From Marsupella aquatica (taxonomy: Eukaryota > Marchantiophyta), in the NCBI GenBank assembly GCA_973895155.1, contig OZ316894.1:8618001-8682000 (forward strand): a DNA stretch of 64,000 nt. Reading direction: 5' to 3'. Each line of letters starts with the position of its first letter. The first letter of the stretch is position 1. The position numbers and the translations under genes are program-made. The notes under the pieces were generated by a model. That model ran no database searches and had not been told where the DNA came from. It worked only from the letters and a program-made list of their open reading frames with translations. Shown here one piece after another: positions 1-13,982 of the stretch.

Positions 1-1635
1 AATTAATGTAGTAATAACAACGAGATCCAACAGCTGTTGTGGGATGCTTGTTCTAAACAGAGAGATTCTGATCATGGATTCTTCTAGTGGTAGGTGTTGT
101 AAACAGTAGATTTGTAGACGGGGAGGGAAGGACGAGAGGGAACCCTATAGCAGATATAATCTGCACAGGTTTGGTGGCCAGTGCTCCCCAAACAATAGAA
201 ATAGAGGTGCGGTTATGGGCATTGAGGTTCCAATGTTGCTATTGAGAGACCCAACCCCACCGAAGCCTTCAAACTGGCTCCCGTTCCTCAAATTGCAGAA
301 TAAAACCTTCAAATGTAATGCCCAAATGGATCCCGATGATGAGAATGGAGTTCTGAATAGCTGGGTGGTTTGGAGACCGCCTTTCTTTGCTACAACTGGC
401 AGTTGACACTTCGAATGGTGTCCAGCAAATATTAAGAGCTACATATTACCGGTGTGCAGAAGTAACTGGCCCCATTCATTGATGGATCCAAGCACTTGGA
501 CTAGCGTTCTCAGGCGATGGTTGGCTACTCTACATTTTCTTCAGGCTCTGGCTTCTGGTAAACCCTAAAACTTCATCACATCCTCTGGTGGTCTGAGGTG
601 ACCAGTTCAGATGGATGAGTGATGGTTTTCGTTGCTTGGCTCAAAGACATGAAAAACTCTTGTCATCTGTGCGTCGTCCTCCTGCTGCCGCGACTTTCAT
701 CCACTACAGGCAAGCAAGTTAGGAATCTTCTAAGGAATAACGCTGCCCAGCTCAGTAAGGTCTCAAATCCTCGTTGATTCAGTATACCGATCAAAAGGGT
801 GATTCAGGAATCTCTTTCTTCCTGAGCCCTTAACTTGTATTCCATATTTTTCCAATTATTTATTGAACTATCCTACGAAATCCCTGCTATCATCCTCGCT
901 AGTGTCACAAACCCTACAAGTTAAAGTTCCTCTCAGTCCTGCTGCAAATCAAAATCATCGCAGAGACCAAACCTCACACTCCAAGCACTTCACCTTTCTC
1001 CCTTGACGATAGGGTGTAAGGTCCTCAGGGAACAAATTCTTGGCGAAACGGCAGAGCAAAAGATTACTTCTTCCCCCTGCATGGTAGAACCCGGAGTGCG
1101 ATTTGGGATTGAATACTCTTCTGTAACACAGCTGATTTCCATATAGATACTCCGAAGTGGAGATCAACTTCTCATGGGCTATGTACCCATTTCATTACAA
1201 GGCTGCGTGTAGCAGCGTCTGATATGCCAGAATCTAAAATAGAAGCGCGACTTACTGCAGGGAAGACGAAGCACACCTGACAGACACGTTTCCAAAGACG
1301 TGAAAAGGGAAGCACCAAGTCGCATGAGTTATTAGAAATGGCGAGATTTGCAGAACAGGCCCTTCTCCAGTCAACCAAGTACCACAACCGCAGCTGCAAT
1401 TCTCCGTGTTTACAAGAGCGAGGCTTGCTTTTCATTTCTTAGTACATGACGGCCCATAACGTTGACGCCATTGGAGATTCAGAACCTGAAGCATTCACCA
1501 AACAAGTAACGTGGTTGCCATTTGGCATTATGGGTTTGAAAAAATCTACAAATACATGTACACCTTCGTAGGCCCCGGGTATCATTAAGTGTACAACAAG
1601 AGCCTGGCTGACTTGCGCAGCTCTCTTAATCTTCT
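1..1635. other. Intergenic, no gene recognised
   Basis: Open frames here are short and match no family I know. A plant telo-box motif (AAACCCTAAA) lies at 560-569. The part just below 1636 is probably the 3' UTR and downstream flank of the minus-strand kinase gene. Confidence 0.5.
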
Positions 1636-4600
1636 TCACAGCCGTCTTGAGGGCTCTCTGAAAAAAGGATGCTTTAATGCCTCTTTCGCAGTCATCCGCT
1701 CTGATGGTTCAAATTTAAGCAACCCATGCAAAAGGTCAATAAGTACTCCCGCTGAGTGATCTACATGCAGCATGATCAAATTCTGCATCCCACCAGAGTG
1801 TGCCTAATTAGACCAGTTGAGGAAACACATCTCAGCCAGGCACTGAGATGTTGATTGTTGATGACAGAAAGCATATCCAAAATGGATATAGTCTGAAACC
1901 TACAGTTAGTAGGGACTTTGGGGACGAAAACCTAAGACAACTCGTTTTCTAGTTTAACGTAAGGAAGGCTTACCCTTAGTCGCTGCAATCTTTTGACAGC
2001 TCGGATACTCTCCCATGAGACTGCGCCATCAGGCCAATTCAACTCTCGGCCATTTTTCAAGTACTTTTCAGCCCTGCGACTACAAAAAGGAAAAACAAAA
2101 GACACTGAATAGTCAAGTCTACTCGTTGAAACAAACCAAAAAGGTATCTTTCGCCTGCCCATGATAGCTTTCAGACACCGCTTTAAATCTACTGATAGGC
2201 CACAAAAAATTTAGAATAACATCGAAGAATCGCTTCTTAAAGATTTAAAAATCAAGCGGGGCGTGGAGAGGCCGACATACTCTGTCCTTTTTATCATCGA
2301 TTGAGGTATAGGACCTAGCACACGTTCCATCATTGCAAGATGCTCCAAATTTTCATGCGTTTGAAACAAAGCATCCCCCTGCCATCACCCGTCATGACAA
2401 ACGACATTTACAAAAAATACAAACCTACAACTGAGGTCCAAGTGAACTTCGTAGCCAACCAAAGCAATTCATATTTTGTTTGACTAAACAAAATACGTGG
2501 GTTAACACTCACTGCCGGCCAACATGAGAAACGCGACGAACTTTTCGAACAAGCTAAAAAAATGCCTTCAAATGTTTGCCACGTAAACCATCGATTTCAG
2601 TGTCGCCAAAAAAATTCAATAAAATCTCAGTACAGGTATAGGTAAATCCAGGCAAATCCAGAGAATGAAAAAGATTGACGGTATCTCACTGAGCCTGTTA
2701 TCACATACCGAACAAAGCTCTACGAGTATGCAACCAACGCTCCACAGATCGCAAGGATATGTCCAGCCAAGACCTGCAAAGACTAATTGAATCAGGCCAA
2801 GGAATGTGATCTAGAAAATATTTTATCAGGACTTTCCCAGGCACAAGACCGCAATTGAAATGCAAATAGGGAAGGATGGCGGGAAGTCCCATGCACGAAC
2901 CTCACATCCTTCATTGACACAATGTTTTTAAAAACGACACCTCCACTGAGGCTCCACCGGAATCGACCCGACAAGACACAAACCTTCAAAATTGGGAACC
3001 GTTTACAGGCCACCAAGCCTAAGAGTACTTACTTTATTCCATTCCAAAAGGGAACCTGGATATGCAAGCTTACCCAATATTACTTCTGGAGCACGATAAT
3101 GCCTTGTGGAAACAACAGAGCAATGATAGTGACTGTCAAATGTTGCACTGCCGAAGTCGATGAGCTTGATGTCACTGTATCTGGGCACCCGCTTGAAATG
3201 CTTTGTACCTTGGGAGGACTTTGGACACAAAACATAAATACAAGAAGTCAAAAACACCTAACCACTACCAAGCCTACAAAGGAAATGCACGAGACAGGCC
3301 CATGCGTGGCAGATCTGACCAAAAAGGAGCTTGTGATGCATGTCCTAACTTCATCGTAGATTCTACTTGTGTTTAGGACGACATTCAGGAGATGCAGAGA
3401 CCTAATCTGTTTCGAGCCTCATCGGTGCAGTACTGACATTCCAATTTACACGATCTGGTTAACTAGAACCAACTCCCCAAACGCGTTTCCCCAGCTTGGA
3501 ACTCCAACGTATGTCATTTGCTCACCTTATATTCGAGCACTTTCACATATTCCGAAGACACCAAAAGAATGTTCTCGGGCTTCAGGTCTGTGTGAATGAG
3601 AGTAAGCTCGTGCATATCTGAAAACAGAGCGTGCAATATTGGTCACCATTACTAACTAGAAACAAGAGTAGCAAGCAGGAGAAATCTATCCTTATTTGAC
3701 ACCATATTAAGGATCGTTTACAAAATCTCCATCCACAACCAGAATCACAGAATGAACACATCACCCATATAAGAGCCGTGAGACATACAAGCCACTGATT
3801 CCAGAAGTTGTCTACTGAATTCTCGAACAAGGTCGACCGAAAATGGGCGGTAATTGTTCCTTCTCAAGAAATCGTACAAACTCGGGCCCAGCCTTTCGCA
3901 AACCTTTGAACAAAGACAATTCAGTCAATTGTAACCTTGAAAAAGTACTGCTACACAACCAAGAGCAAATATTGGTTCGAGACTAACCATACATATGTAT
4001 CTACTAAAATTACCAACAGTGCCGGTCGTTAATCTTAAACAAATCAAGCATACAATTGTACACATTGACGATGACAACTTTATTCCCAAATGGACATGCA
4101 CGTTAGGAAATGCTCCACGGCATAGAAACTAGTGCTGGCCAATGATAGCAAGATACTCACAATACAGACATGATTGCGGAAGTCAAACCAGTCCTTCAGC
4201 TGCACGCACCTCCTGCATCACACAACACAAAGAAACGGTCATGAAGACGCAAACTAATTTCCAGAGTCAAGCCCTTCCTCGGACTCAGTCACAGCACACT
4301 AACATAACATCCCCGGGCATCTACAGTGAGGGGTGCTAGGTAAGGTGGAAGCACTACACAAGTCATAATCATATGACAGAACAGACCGTGAGCCAGTCTT
4401 GTCGTGCTTGGCCAGCGCACATAGAACGTCTATTTCAATCATGGCGGCATCACGGTACTTCTGCACATTTCGAATCACTTTGATGGCCACATACTCCTGC
4501 GCTTCTCGATCCCAGCATTCCAAAACCCGCCCAAATGTCCCTGCAGGGCTCCAGTTCAGCCATGTAGGCACACCCCATATAAACACCACCGCCAAAGGGA

Positions 4601-6108
4601 TTCCGCAACTGCTTATCAGTCACCCCTCAGTTCCTCCAAAAATCTGGATTAACCAAGGATCTATCACTGTCACCAAGACTCTCAATTCTTGGCTTAGTGC
4701 TAATGTCGGTAGCAGATTAAGCTTCAACCTGAAAGGCTGTGACATGCTTAGGCCGATAAAGGCTTAAAACAGGGGGTTACTAAGTCGAGCCAGATGAAAG
4801 CAATGCCGAGCAATTCAGAACTCAAATGAATCTACATCCCGACCCCGATCGACTCGAGAGGAACAAGATCCAAATTGATCAGTTTGCTATCACGTCCGGA
4901 CCAGGAACGCGAAAAATTATCTCTACAAGCAGCTTTTAAAAGAGTGTCGGGAGAAAGGGGAAGACGAGCGCACCTTCACCCATCTTGCTTATGATCTTAT
5001 CTGCAAATACAGCAGATACACAAAACATCCACAATGCAAGCTGTCAGCTCCAGATGAAAGGCCGGTACTGAACACTTGTTGACCCAAGCTACAGAATCCC
5101 TGAGGCCCAAGAGACCCTATTTTTGGAAAGTGACCACATCGCTCCCCAGTAAAGCTTTCGACCTGGCGCAAATACCAAAAGTTGCTGACTACAAGGCCTC
5201 AACGCAGGTGAACTAGATTGATGAGGACAACATTAGAGTTAGCAAGGGTGATTACAGCGCGAGGTAATATTCTCCCCCAAGTCAAACTGGAAGTGTCCAT
5301 CCTTGTCATCTTCGCGCCACGGAGGGGAGGCAACACGACCTGCCCCATTGAAATAAGGTTGCTGCGCGGGGCCTGACCCTGGTCCCTGCACGGCTGACGA
5401 GAGTTTTCCCCCGTGAACCCTCGACCCTCCCTGGTCGTCCACTCCATTATACCCGGCTTGCGGTGCCTGAAAGACCTCACGACGTAGCAAAAATGTCAAA
5501 ACTTTTTCCGGCCCAAGATGATCGAACTCATCCAGACGGCACCTCCCAAAAATGCGTTCAAGTTTTTACGGGTTTGTAAATAAACAAACAGCGTAGTTGG
5601 TCAACCCTGCTTATGCTACCGAGCTAGAAAGAATGACTGCTTGATATACAATGATGCTCTACGCGACTTGCAAAACGCGTTGCAAAAGTCGGTTCTTTCC
5701 CCACTCTTTCGATCATAACCGTTAATACGGACAGCACAAAACCAACCAAATATGGAGTGACAGGACTCCAAGATTTACTCTCTAAAGTATGGCATTCATG
5801 CAACTCCTAAAGAAGCAGTGACGGCTCCCATTCTCGAAAGAGGAGAGTGTGATGTCATTTAATTCCGTGAAGGTCAACCAAGTGATAAACGAACATTGTC
5901 GTAAACTAAGCGCCGGCCGAAAACTACGGTGACGAGTCCGATTCATTTTTTAAATGATAGTACATCAAAGTCTCATCTGCTCGCTGCAAGGCAAAAATAA
6001 CAAGAACGACTGCGAGTAGCTCACCTCGTCGCCGTCCCCCCGATCTGCATCGTCCAGCGTCAACCTCGCCCTCTTTTCGGGCCTCGCGTCGTAAATAATC
6101 CTGTCCAT
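1636..6108 (-). CDS. AFC: LAMMER (CLK/AFC-type) dual-specificity protein kinase, 12 exons
   Basis: Complete gene. Exons in transcription order: 6108-6025, 5466-5256, 5000-4974, 4540-4387, 4209-4161, 3903-3789, 3617-3526, 3218-3074, 2773-2709, 2378-2281, 2079-1974, 1782-1636. All have GT/AG borders and matching phases, giving 430 aa, within the usual AFC range of about 400-470. The glycine loop is GEGTFGRV (about residues 106-113). The lysine is VAIK (K128). The catalytic loop is IHTDLKPEN (D224, the LAMMER-type variant of HRD). The DFG is IDFGSATF (D265), followed by [10 protein letters not shown], and the family signature [12 protein letters not shown] is at 326-337. The protein ends [12 protein letters not shown]. 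In this family the kinase is nuclear and phosphorylates SR splicing factors. The start gives [15 protein letters not shown], a typical basic AFC amino end. No key residue is missing. The symbol names the family, not a specific paralogue. Confidence 0.95.
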
Positions 6109-6671
6109 TTTCGGCTCGTTGTTCCCTCGCTCTCTCGAGACTTACTGTAGATCACTGCTCGATGATACTTGGATGTAATTGAAGGATTCCGCCTGACCAT
6201 CAGTTAAGTCACATCAACTGGCAAGACAGCGAACTTAAGGTGAAAAGCAACTTTCTTGTCAAAACATACAGCACCCTCGCACAGGAACCGGAGCAGAAGC
6301 GGTACCTGAAACCCAAGGAACAAATTGTCAATCTGCGAACACTATACTTTCCCAAAGCCACTAGGACTTGGTGCGGAAAGATCGCCTATTCATAGATATA
6401 TACGAATTAGGGTTAGACCTAAAGCCTCTGTTTAAATATATCAAAGGACCAAGATATATGCTTGAAGAGCCATACCGAGGACGAGCTGAGGTATTGCTTT
6501 CACAGGCTCTCCTCCAGTGAAGCCAGCTATGAGGAGGAAGAAGCTAAGTATGAAGTATCAGTCACGTGCCACCACCTCCTCTCGATAAGCAAACTTTGGA
6601 GTGATACAGCCTACAACGGAGCAACCTGGGACAATGTCCAGTGTTTCTCGAACTCTTTAAAAAAATCCTAA

Positions 6672-6697
6672 AAGAGAGAGAGAGAGAGAGCGAGAGA
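6672..6697. repeat. GA microsatellite
   Basis: Runs of AGAGAG with one CG interruption. Simple sequence only. Confidence 0.8.
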
Positions 6698-7316
6698 AAC
6701 TGGCAAACACTCCAAACAGAACCTCAAAAGAAAGTCGAACCACAATCAAATATCCCTACCTCCAGCAGAAAGACGGTGTGGTCACTTTCTTCCACCATGA
6801 GCAGCAAAATTCAATCTGCAATTGCTCCTCCGCTCAAGCATTCAGTGAGGACTTGGAATCGACATGGCCCCTGCCTCGCCACCAATCGTGCCACCGACAA
6901 CAAACACCCCTGACTCAACACCAAATCATACCTCTGCCCCTTCCACAGGATTCCATGAAACAGAACCGACGGTCTCAATCAACCAATATCCAATCCCAAG
7001 CAGCGATCCACGAACAGACACTTTCCTCCCCTTCCTTTCCCTTCCCTTCCCTTCCAAAATCGTAGTTCATTCGTTACTAGCCATCCCTGCCGGTCTCATT
7101 CCTGTCCGTGTTGTCGTTGTTCACCGGGTCCAAAAGCAGCAGCAGCAGCGAAGGCCCGCCACCACATTCGTCGTCAATGGGGGACCTGCAAGGCGAATTT
7201 CTGTTCTCTCTCCTTCCTTTTACTTTTCTTTCCTCGCCTTTCTTTCGTTCCCGCTCGAGCTTTTTGCTCCTCTCGTGCTTTTTCCGAGTGGCAGAAACGA
7301 GTCGACGAGACGGACG

Positions 7317-7374
7317 ACGAAGTGGAGTAGAGTAGAGTAGAGTAGTGGAGTGGGAGTGGAGTGGGAGTGGAGTC
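7317..7374. repeat. GAGTA / GGAGTGGGA low-complexity array
   Basis: Several adjacent copies of GAGTA followed by GGAGTGGGAGT units. Purine-rich on the plus strand. Confidence 0.75.
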
Positions 7375-8276
7375 GGGTTGGCCAACGAGAGAGACGACAA
7401 AAACACATCTCAGCAAAAGGGCGAGATGGAGGGCGGAGCCAAGGGTACGGCAGACAGGGGTATGCGTATATCCTCGAGGGAGGACTATAGTACCTGTCCC
7501 GATCATTTCGCATCAAAATGATGAGGTCTAATGCGTACAGTAGGGTACAGTAGGGTCCAATATGTAGAAACCAGCTCACTTCAATTGTTTGTTTGCTTCT
7601 TATTAGTCTTATGGTTTTTCTGGGGTACTCCTTGACTTGGTGTGCCTCTTTGGTCTTCTTGGGGTCTTTTCTTTCCCCCATTTATTGTGTTGTTTCCCCT
7701 TTGGGACCATGTATCTTGGTTTGGCGCTCCTGTCTTCTTTTTTTGGCAGTGTGATATATACTTCAATACCCTATGTTAGAAAATATATGGACTTCATGTA
7801 AAAGATGTAATTATGTAATTAGTTGAGTACTAACCCCTTGTTCATTATGTAATTGTTTCTTATTGTTAAAGTGGTAGATTTTTTTAGGTTTTGTTTTGTT
7901 TTCCTTTTTCGAGTTTTATGGGGTTGCATTTGCCTCTTTATAGTGTTTGTTGTTTGTCCTCTTAAACCTCTTTTGCTTTCCCTTTGTTGTACTGTTTTTG
8001 GCCCTTTTAGTATGTATTGTCTTGTATATTTTTCTTTTCACATCAAGGGGCTTTGGGAGGATATCTTGTACTGCAATTAACTTGATTGTAGTGACAATCG
8101 TAACTCTAGATCTAAGAGTAAATGCCTAATAGAGAACCTTAATGGACAAACACTTTTTTGACACCCCAAGATATGCCCATTCACATAATGAAACAGTGTT
8201 ATCTGAGTAGTATTAATCATTTTCAAAACAATTCATATAAAGTTTAAATATCCATTCTTGTTGTCTCAAGTTTGTG

Positions 8277-8281
8277 TGTAA
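8277..8281. other. Target-site duplication (left copy), TGTAA
   Basis: The five bases TGTAA directly before the 5' LTR are repeated directly after the 3' LTR (14122-14126). This marks one integrase-mediated insertion and confirms both element ends. Confidence 0.9.
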
Positions 8282-8419
8282 TGTTATAACCCATGGTCAA
8301 GTCTAACCTAGACATTGAGTTAACCCATAACCTTAGGTAGTTACTCCACCCATAACTACCACCATGTATATATGTCCCTTGGAGGAATTGAATGTCACTT
8401 CTAGTGTGTACATTCAACA
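8282..8419 (+). repeat. 5' LTR of the copia element
   Basis: It starts TGTTATAACCC and ends CATTCAACA. A TATA-like ATGTATATATG lies near 8364. The next bases, CGTTATCAGCACGAG, occupy the primer-binding position and share the TATCAG core of the common plant initiator-tRNA-Met site (TGGTATCAGAGC) but are not identical to it. Confidence 0.93.
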
Positions 8420-8814
8420 CGTTATCAGCACGAGAGAGCTTGAATTGTTTTTGAACCTTGATCATTGTTTGACCATTGAACTTTTTGCACCTCCCACCAA
8501 TCGGTACAGCAATTCTGGAGATCTCCATTAGACCCTTGCCAATCATGAATTAAGGTGGACTTCACTTTGACCGATTCATGATTCATGATTCTTTGGACAA
8601 ATCAAACAACCAAATTAGATGTTGAAGATTGCTACACAAAGTTGAGCAGGGAATCAAGAGGAACAATTGCAACAGAAATGTGACGCGGATTGACAAGAGA
8701 AGGACATTTACCAGATATGCAACATCAATCTCTCACCACCTAATTTGAAATTTCCAATTCCGATTGGGTATTACATTCAAACTCAACACTTACCATATAT
8801 CAATACAATCATAA

Positions 8815-11800
8815 TGACTACAAATACGAAAAACTTAAGTTCTTCCAAGCTTTAAGCATCGATGACTCTAACTACTTATCCTGGTCACTTGATGCTGAAG
8901 CACATCTAGCCGCTAAGAACCTACAAGACACTATCCTTACCGATGCTGGACCTTCCCTTCAAGACAAGGCTAAAGCCCTCATCCTAATAAGGCATCACCT
9001 AAGCAATTCACTAAAATGTCAATACTTGAATCAATACAATCCCAGAATCCTTTGGGACAAACTTCATTCTAGATTTGACCACACTTGAACAATCTCTCTG
9101 TCCGCTGCAAGGCACAATTGGGTCAATCATTGAGTACAAGATCACAAAACAATCGCCGAATATAAAAGCGAGCTTTTCAGAATAGTCGCACAACTAGCAA
9201 TCTGCAGACAACCTATCACTGACGAAGAACAGAGAGAGAAAAACACTGTCCACCCTACATTCCACTAACCTAGATTTTATTCACACAATACTGAAACATG
9301 TGATTCACAAAATACTCTGAATTAATCGCACACATGCTTTTAGCCGAGAGACATCAACTCCTACTACTACAAAACACCCAACAGAGACCCCCGGGTACTC
9401 TACCACCACAAACATCCACTGAATCCCACTTCAATGCAAGAGCTACAACACGCAACACAATAAGTACAATGACCAAGGCTATTCCTTTAGAGGAAGAGGT
9501 ACCTTTAGAGAAGGTAGGGGGAGCTACCCCCAACGTGGAGGCAAAGAATCCACATTCGAGGGTAGGGGCAGAGGCCGATCACGCTACAATGGCCCCAGAG
9601 GCACTTGGAGACAGGGAAGAGGTAGCCAACAGAGACCAAGAAATACATATGATAGAAACTTCAGAAATAAGTCTGATAACCCCCCTATATGCTATCAATG
9701 TGGGACCAAATGGCACATCAAAAAAACATGTCGGGCCCCTGCACATCTAGTACAACTTTATAAGAAAAGCACAAACCAACCTGAATTTGAAGCACATGGG
9801 GCATCTATGGAAACCCCCAAAATACTGTTGTAAGCCCACATGGTAGACGGTCACAAGGTTGGACATCTGGCCCTAGATGACCCCAACTCCTGCATTGTCG
9901 ACAGTGGCACAACTCACACCATCTTGAAAAAGGAGTATTTCAATGAGATAACTCCTTCTCACCAAAAAGTCAATACAATCATGGGTCAATACCAGATTGA
10001 GGAGGGACACAGCCCTGCCACCTTAATCCTCCCGAGAGGCACTGTAATTAATATAAAATCTGCAATCTTTGCCCCAAAGGCGACAAGAAACCTTCTTGGT
10101 TTGAGGGATATGAGGGACAACAATTTCCATATTCACACCAACATCAGTAACAATATGGAAGTCCTACAAATTATAGCAAGGACACCCATAGACACTGAAA
10201 TAAAAGAGATATTAACAACATACCCACTCAAATTCTATGTTACCAAAGCTCATAGCTTCCATATTGAAGTTGAAACAAACACACTCACAACAATATGGCA
10301 CCGCAGATTGGGTCACCCAGGCACTAGCATGTTCCACAAAATTCTTAAAGACATACAGGGCATACCAACTACTGTCCACCCTTCCTCCCTTCAGGCTCCA
10401 TGCTTAGCCTGCTCCCAAAACAAGCTTATTACACGACCCTCATCAACAACAACTAAGATGAAAATACCAAATTTCTTAGAAAGGCTCCATGCAAATATCT
10501 GTGGGCCGATAGAGCCCCAGAGTGGTCCATTCCGTTTCTTCCTAGTAATTATTGATGCCTCCTCCAAATGGTCCCATGCGCGTCTCACTTTTGTCTACCC
10601 AAAGTCTGGTTTTCCTCGCCTCCTTGCACATATACTCAAGCTGATTACCCTACCAAAATCCTCAGAGTAGACAATGTCGGGGAGTGTACATCTAAGACCG
10701 TTGATGACTTCTGCTTGTGCAGGAATTGACGTACAATACCCTATGGCGTACATTCACTTCCAGAATGGGATCGCTAAATCCTTTATTAAGAGACTGCAAA
10801 TCGTGGCCCAACCCCTACTCATGCAATCGAACCTACCAACTTCGGCATGGGCCATGCCATCTTGCACGCTACTGCACTACTACGATACCGACCATCATCG
10901 TTCAATTCAACCACACCTCACCATTTAGCATTTGGAACCATCCCCAATATAGCCCACCTGCGCACCTTTGGCTGCCAAGTGTTAGTCCCGATTATGGGCC
11001 CCAAGAGAACCAAACTAGGACCCCAAAGACATAAGGGAATCTACATAGGTTTTGACTCCACGGCTATCATTAGATACCTAGAGCCAACAACGATTGATGT
11101 ATTTAAAGCCAGATTCTCAGATTGCCACTTGAATGAGGACATTTTCTCCACAATTGGTACAACACCAACTCCAAAGAAACAGACAGAAGACACACTCCAA
11201 TGGAAAATATAGACTGAATTTTGGAATGACCCAAGAACACCTCAAACTGATACAGAGGTCCAATGACTCATCCACCTGACTTGTATGATGGAGTAGTCAC
11301 CCAACTCTTTTGCCGATGCTGCAACAGTCACTCGATCACATGTACCTGCAGCCAATGCTCCATCGATAATCAACATGACTGGACCACAACCTCATGAACA
11401 TGCACCAAGAGGAGACGCCCACTTGGAGCAAGCAACCGACAACCAAGGAGAAGGAGGTCTGTGACTCCTTCCAACCCCCCTCAACCTGTCTTGGTAAGGA
11501 CCACAACCAAACCATCTATACCCGAGGAGAGAGAGGCAATCTCTATCAATTATAATAACACAAGACATATTTGGGACCAAAAAGAAATAAAACCTGGGAT
11601 AAAATGAGATGAACATTTGCTTTCCACATATCACAAGAAATTCAGGAGGATCCACCTGACCCAAAATGATTAAAGAAGCATATAATCAACCAGATTAGCC
11701 ACAATGGGAGACAACAATCAATTTAGAACTCAATTCCTAATATCCACACAGGTCTTCAGACCTATAACTCCTGCCCCACCTAATACACATCTAACAGGGT

Positions 11801-13340
11801 ATAAGTGGACATTCGTAAGAAAGCATAACACCAAAGGGGAGGTGATAAGGCACAAAGCATGTATAGTCGCATAGGGTTTTACCTAGATCCCTGGCAGGGA
11901 CTACGACCTTACCTATTCACCAGTGATGGATGCCACCACATATAGATTTTTAATTGCATTCTCCCTACATAATGGCCTATCAATGCACCAACTGGACATT
12001 GTCACAACATACTTATATGGCTATTTAGACACAACAATCTAAATGAAGGCCCCACCTGAACTAATAAAAAGAGTGTAATACCACAGTCAAGGAGCATCCA
12101 CATAAAAATGCAGAAGGTCCTTTTGGAATTCAGACAGATTTATCTTACAAAAGACATCACGAGACATTGCATTGACAGCTGTTGCAAAGCAAGGATTTCA
12201 TCCAAAGGCTTCCAAAACTCACTTTGCAGTCCAGGTACTTGGCTCCCTTTATGGGCTGAAGTAAAGTGGCCAAACTTGGTATAAACGATTCCAAGTAGAA
12301 ATGTTTGCATTAGGATTCCAAACCTCAAAGATTGCTCCATGCTTGTTCATTAAGCGAGAGGTCAGCGAGCTTATCATTATCACCATTTACATGGACGACC
12401 TAAATCTATTTGGCACAAGTAGGATCATGTCAGAAACTATACAACTACGTACTTCAGTGAGTATTTGAAATGAGAGATCTTGGACAAACTACTTTTTGCC
12501 TAAGACTGCAGTTTGAACACCTATCACATGACATCTTACCCCACCAAGCCACATACACGAAGAAAGTATTGAAGCAATTCAATATTCACAATGCTCAAGC
12601 AGTTAAGTCCCCAATGGACATAAGATCCCTAGACAGGGACAAGGATATATTTCGCAAGCAAAGTGAAAATGAACCACTGCTTGGTCCAAAGAAGCAATAC
12701 CTATTTGGCTATAGGGGCATTGATGTTCTTGGCAAATCAAACTTGCCCTGACATCACTTTCGTAGTGAATTTACTGACCCATTATAGTGCATAGCCGACA
12801 ATACGACATTAGAATGGAGTTAAGAGGGTTTTTTGATACCTCTGTGGAACAATAGACACGGGATTACTCTTCCCTGCACAAGCCAATTACACATTAACGG
12901 GCTATGCCGATGCAGGGTATTTATCCGACTCAAATGATGCAAAGTCACAAATGGGATACATTTTCCAGATGGGCACCACTGCCATCTCCTGGAAAAGCAC
13001 GAAGCAGACCCTGACAACAACATCTTCAAACCACTCGGAGATAATTATCTTATATGAGGCCAACCGTGACTGCATCTGGCTCTGCAACTTAATCAATCAG
13101 ATCCACGAACACACAGGTATGCAAAAGATATCCTCAGCCACATTTCTTTATGAGGATAACAGACCCTATGTTGACCAGATTCAGGTTGAGAGACAAGACA
13201 AAATACATTGCACCAAAAATTTTCTTTACACATGAACAGCAAGGAGAAAACATTGAAGTTAAGTGGATACCCAATCAAAAGAACATGGCAGATCTGTTCA
13301 CTAAGTCTCTGCCTCCAACCACGCACAGAGAACACACTTA
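8815..13340 (+). pseudogene. Decayed copia gag-pol
   Basis: Gag begins near 8815-9080 (frame containing DDSNYLSWSLDAEAH) and has a CX2CX4HX4C zinc knuckle at about 9690-9731 (CYQCGTKWHIKKTC). The protease motif is IVDSGTTHT at about 9895-9916. The GAG-pre-integrase region has HRRLGHPG near 10300 and CLACSQNK near 10400. The integrase core starts at HANICGPI near 10490 and is frameshifted after about 10600. Reverse transcriptase runs from about 11900 to 12760, with the active-site box YMDDLNLFG at about 12388-12414. RNase H covers about 12900-13340 (GYADAGY, AISWKSTKQ, NMADLFTKSLP). Multiple internal stops and shifts make it a pseudogene. The longest intact piece is the protease/GAG-pre-integrase frame (9840-10670). 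Confidence 0.92.
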
Positions 13341-13973
13341 GAGAACACACTTAATCAATAGGTATGTGAAGTCTATCTACTATGATACAGGAAACAAGAA
13401 AAATCCTAGGGGGAGCCTTACCTGAAATTGAGCGAATGGAGAATCCCCAAGTCATGCATGGCGGACGCTCGGGAGTGAACCAATGAAGAGCCTGCACATC
13501 GAATGTTGCACTTCGATGTACAATCACAATCTACAGGCAACGATCAAGCATCTCCGATGTATAACGGAGATGGTGATCTCCCATTCTAATGTGGGATCCT
13601 AATGTGCCAAGTTACAAGAGTACAACTTCAATAAGAGCTTCTCCCCAACATTGAGCAAATACGACAAACGAACCAGCATTGCCTACCATCTACAACGCAA
13701 ACAAACACAAAGAAAGCGAGCCTCTAACTGTCATTCCTACAACTGTTATCAACAAATACAAAGTTGCAAAATACTACTTCTATTAGTGGATTACTTATGA
13801 CCCATCTTTAATTAACACTCTTTCCTCACACAAAGAAAGTAGGGGTGGTTTTAATGAGGTTACATCCCCCAAACTAACTTATTAGAGACATTAAAGTTAA
13901 AGACATATATTTCAAGGACTTACCTTTAGTTAGACTTGATGTGACTACAACATTTTCTAAAACTGTTACATCC

Positions 13974-13982
13974 AAGGGGGAG
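13974..13982 (+). other. Polypurine tract
   Basis: AAGGGGGAG directly abuts the TGTTATA start of the 3' LTR, the standard position of the plus-strand primer in copia elements. Confidence 0.85.

Larger units (their letters stand above)
6109..8276. other. Intergenic with simple repeats, no supported gene
   Basis: This is the kinase's 5' flank. It holds a GA run (6672-6697), pyrimidine-rich CCTTCC stretches (7025-7060), a CAG run near 7135-7150, GAGTA/GGAGTGGGA arrays (7317-7374) and a duplicated ACAGTAGGGT (about 7537-7556). From 7590 to 8060 the plus strand is very T-rich. Several overlapping frames of 60-158 codons exist on both strands in the low-complexity part (6640-7680). They have no recognisable domain or consistent splice sites, so none is called a gene. 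Confidence 0.5.

Noticed and set aside
6864-7681. Overlapping frames of 109-158 codons on both strands
   Set aside because: Composed of simple repeats with no domain, no clear start context and no matching splice sites.
7853-8129. Hydrophobic small proteins encoded in the T-rich stretch
   Set aside because: Phe/Leu/Val richness follows directly from T-rich DNA; no family resemblance.
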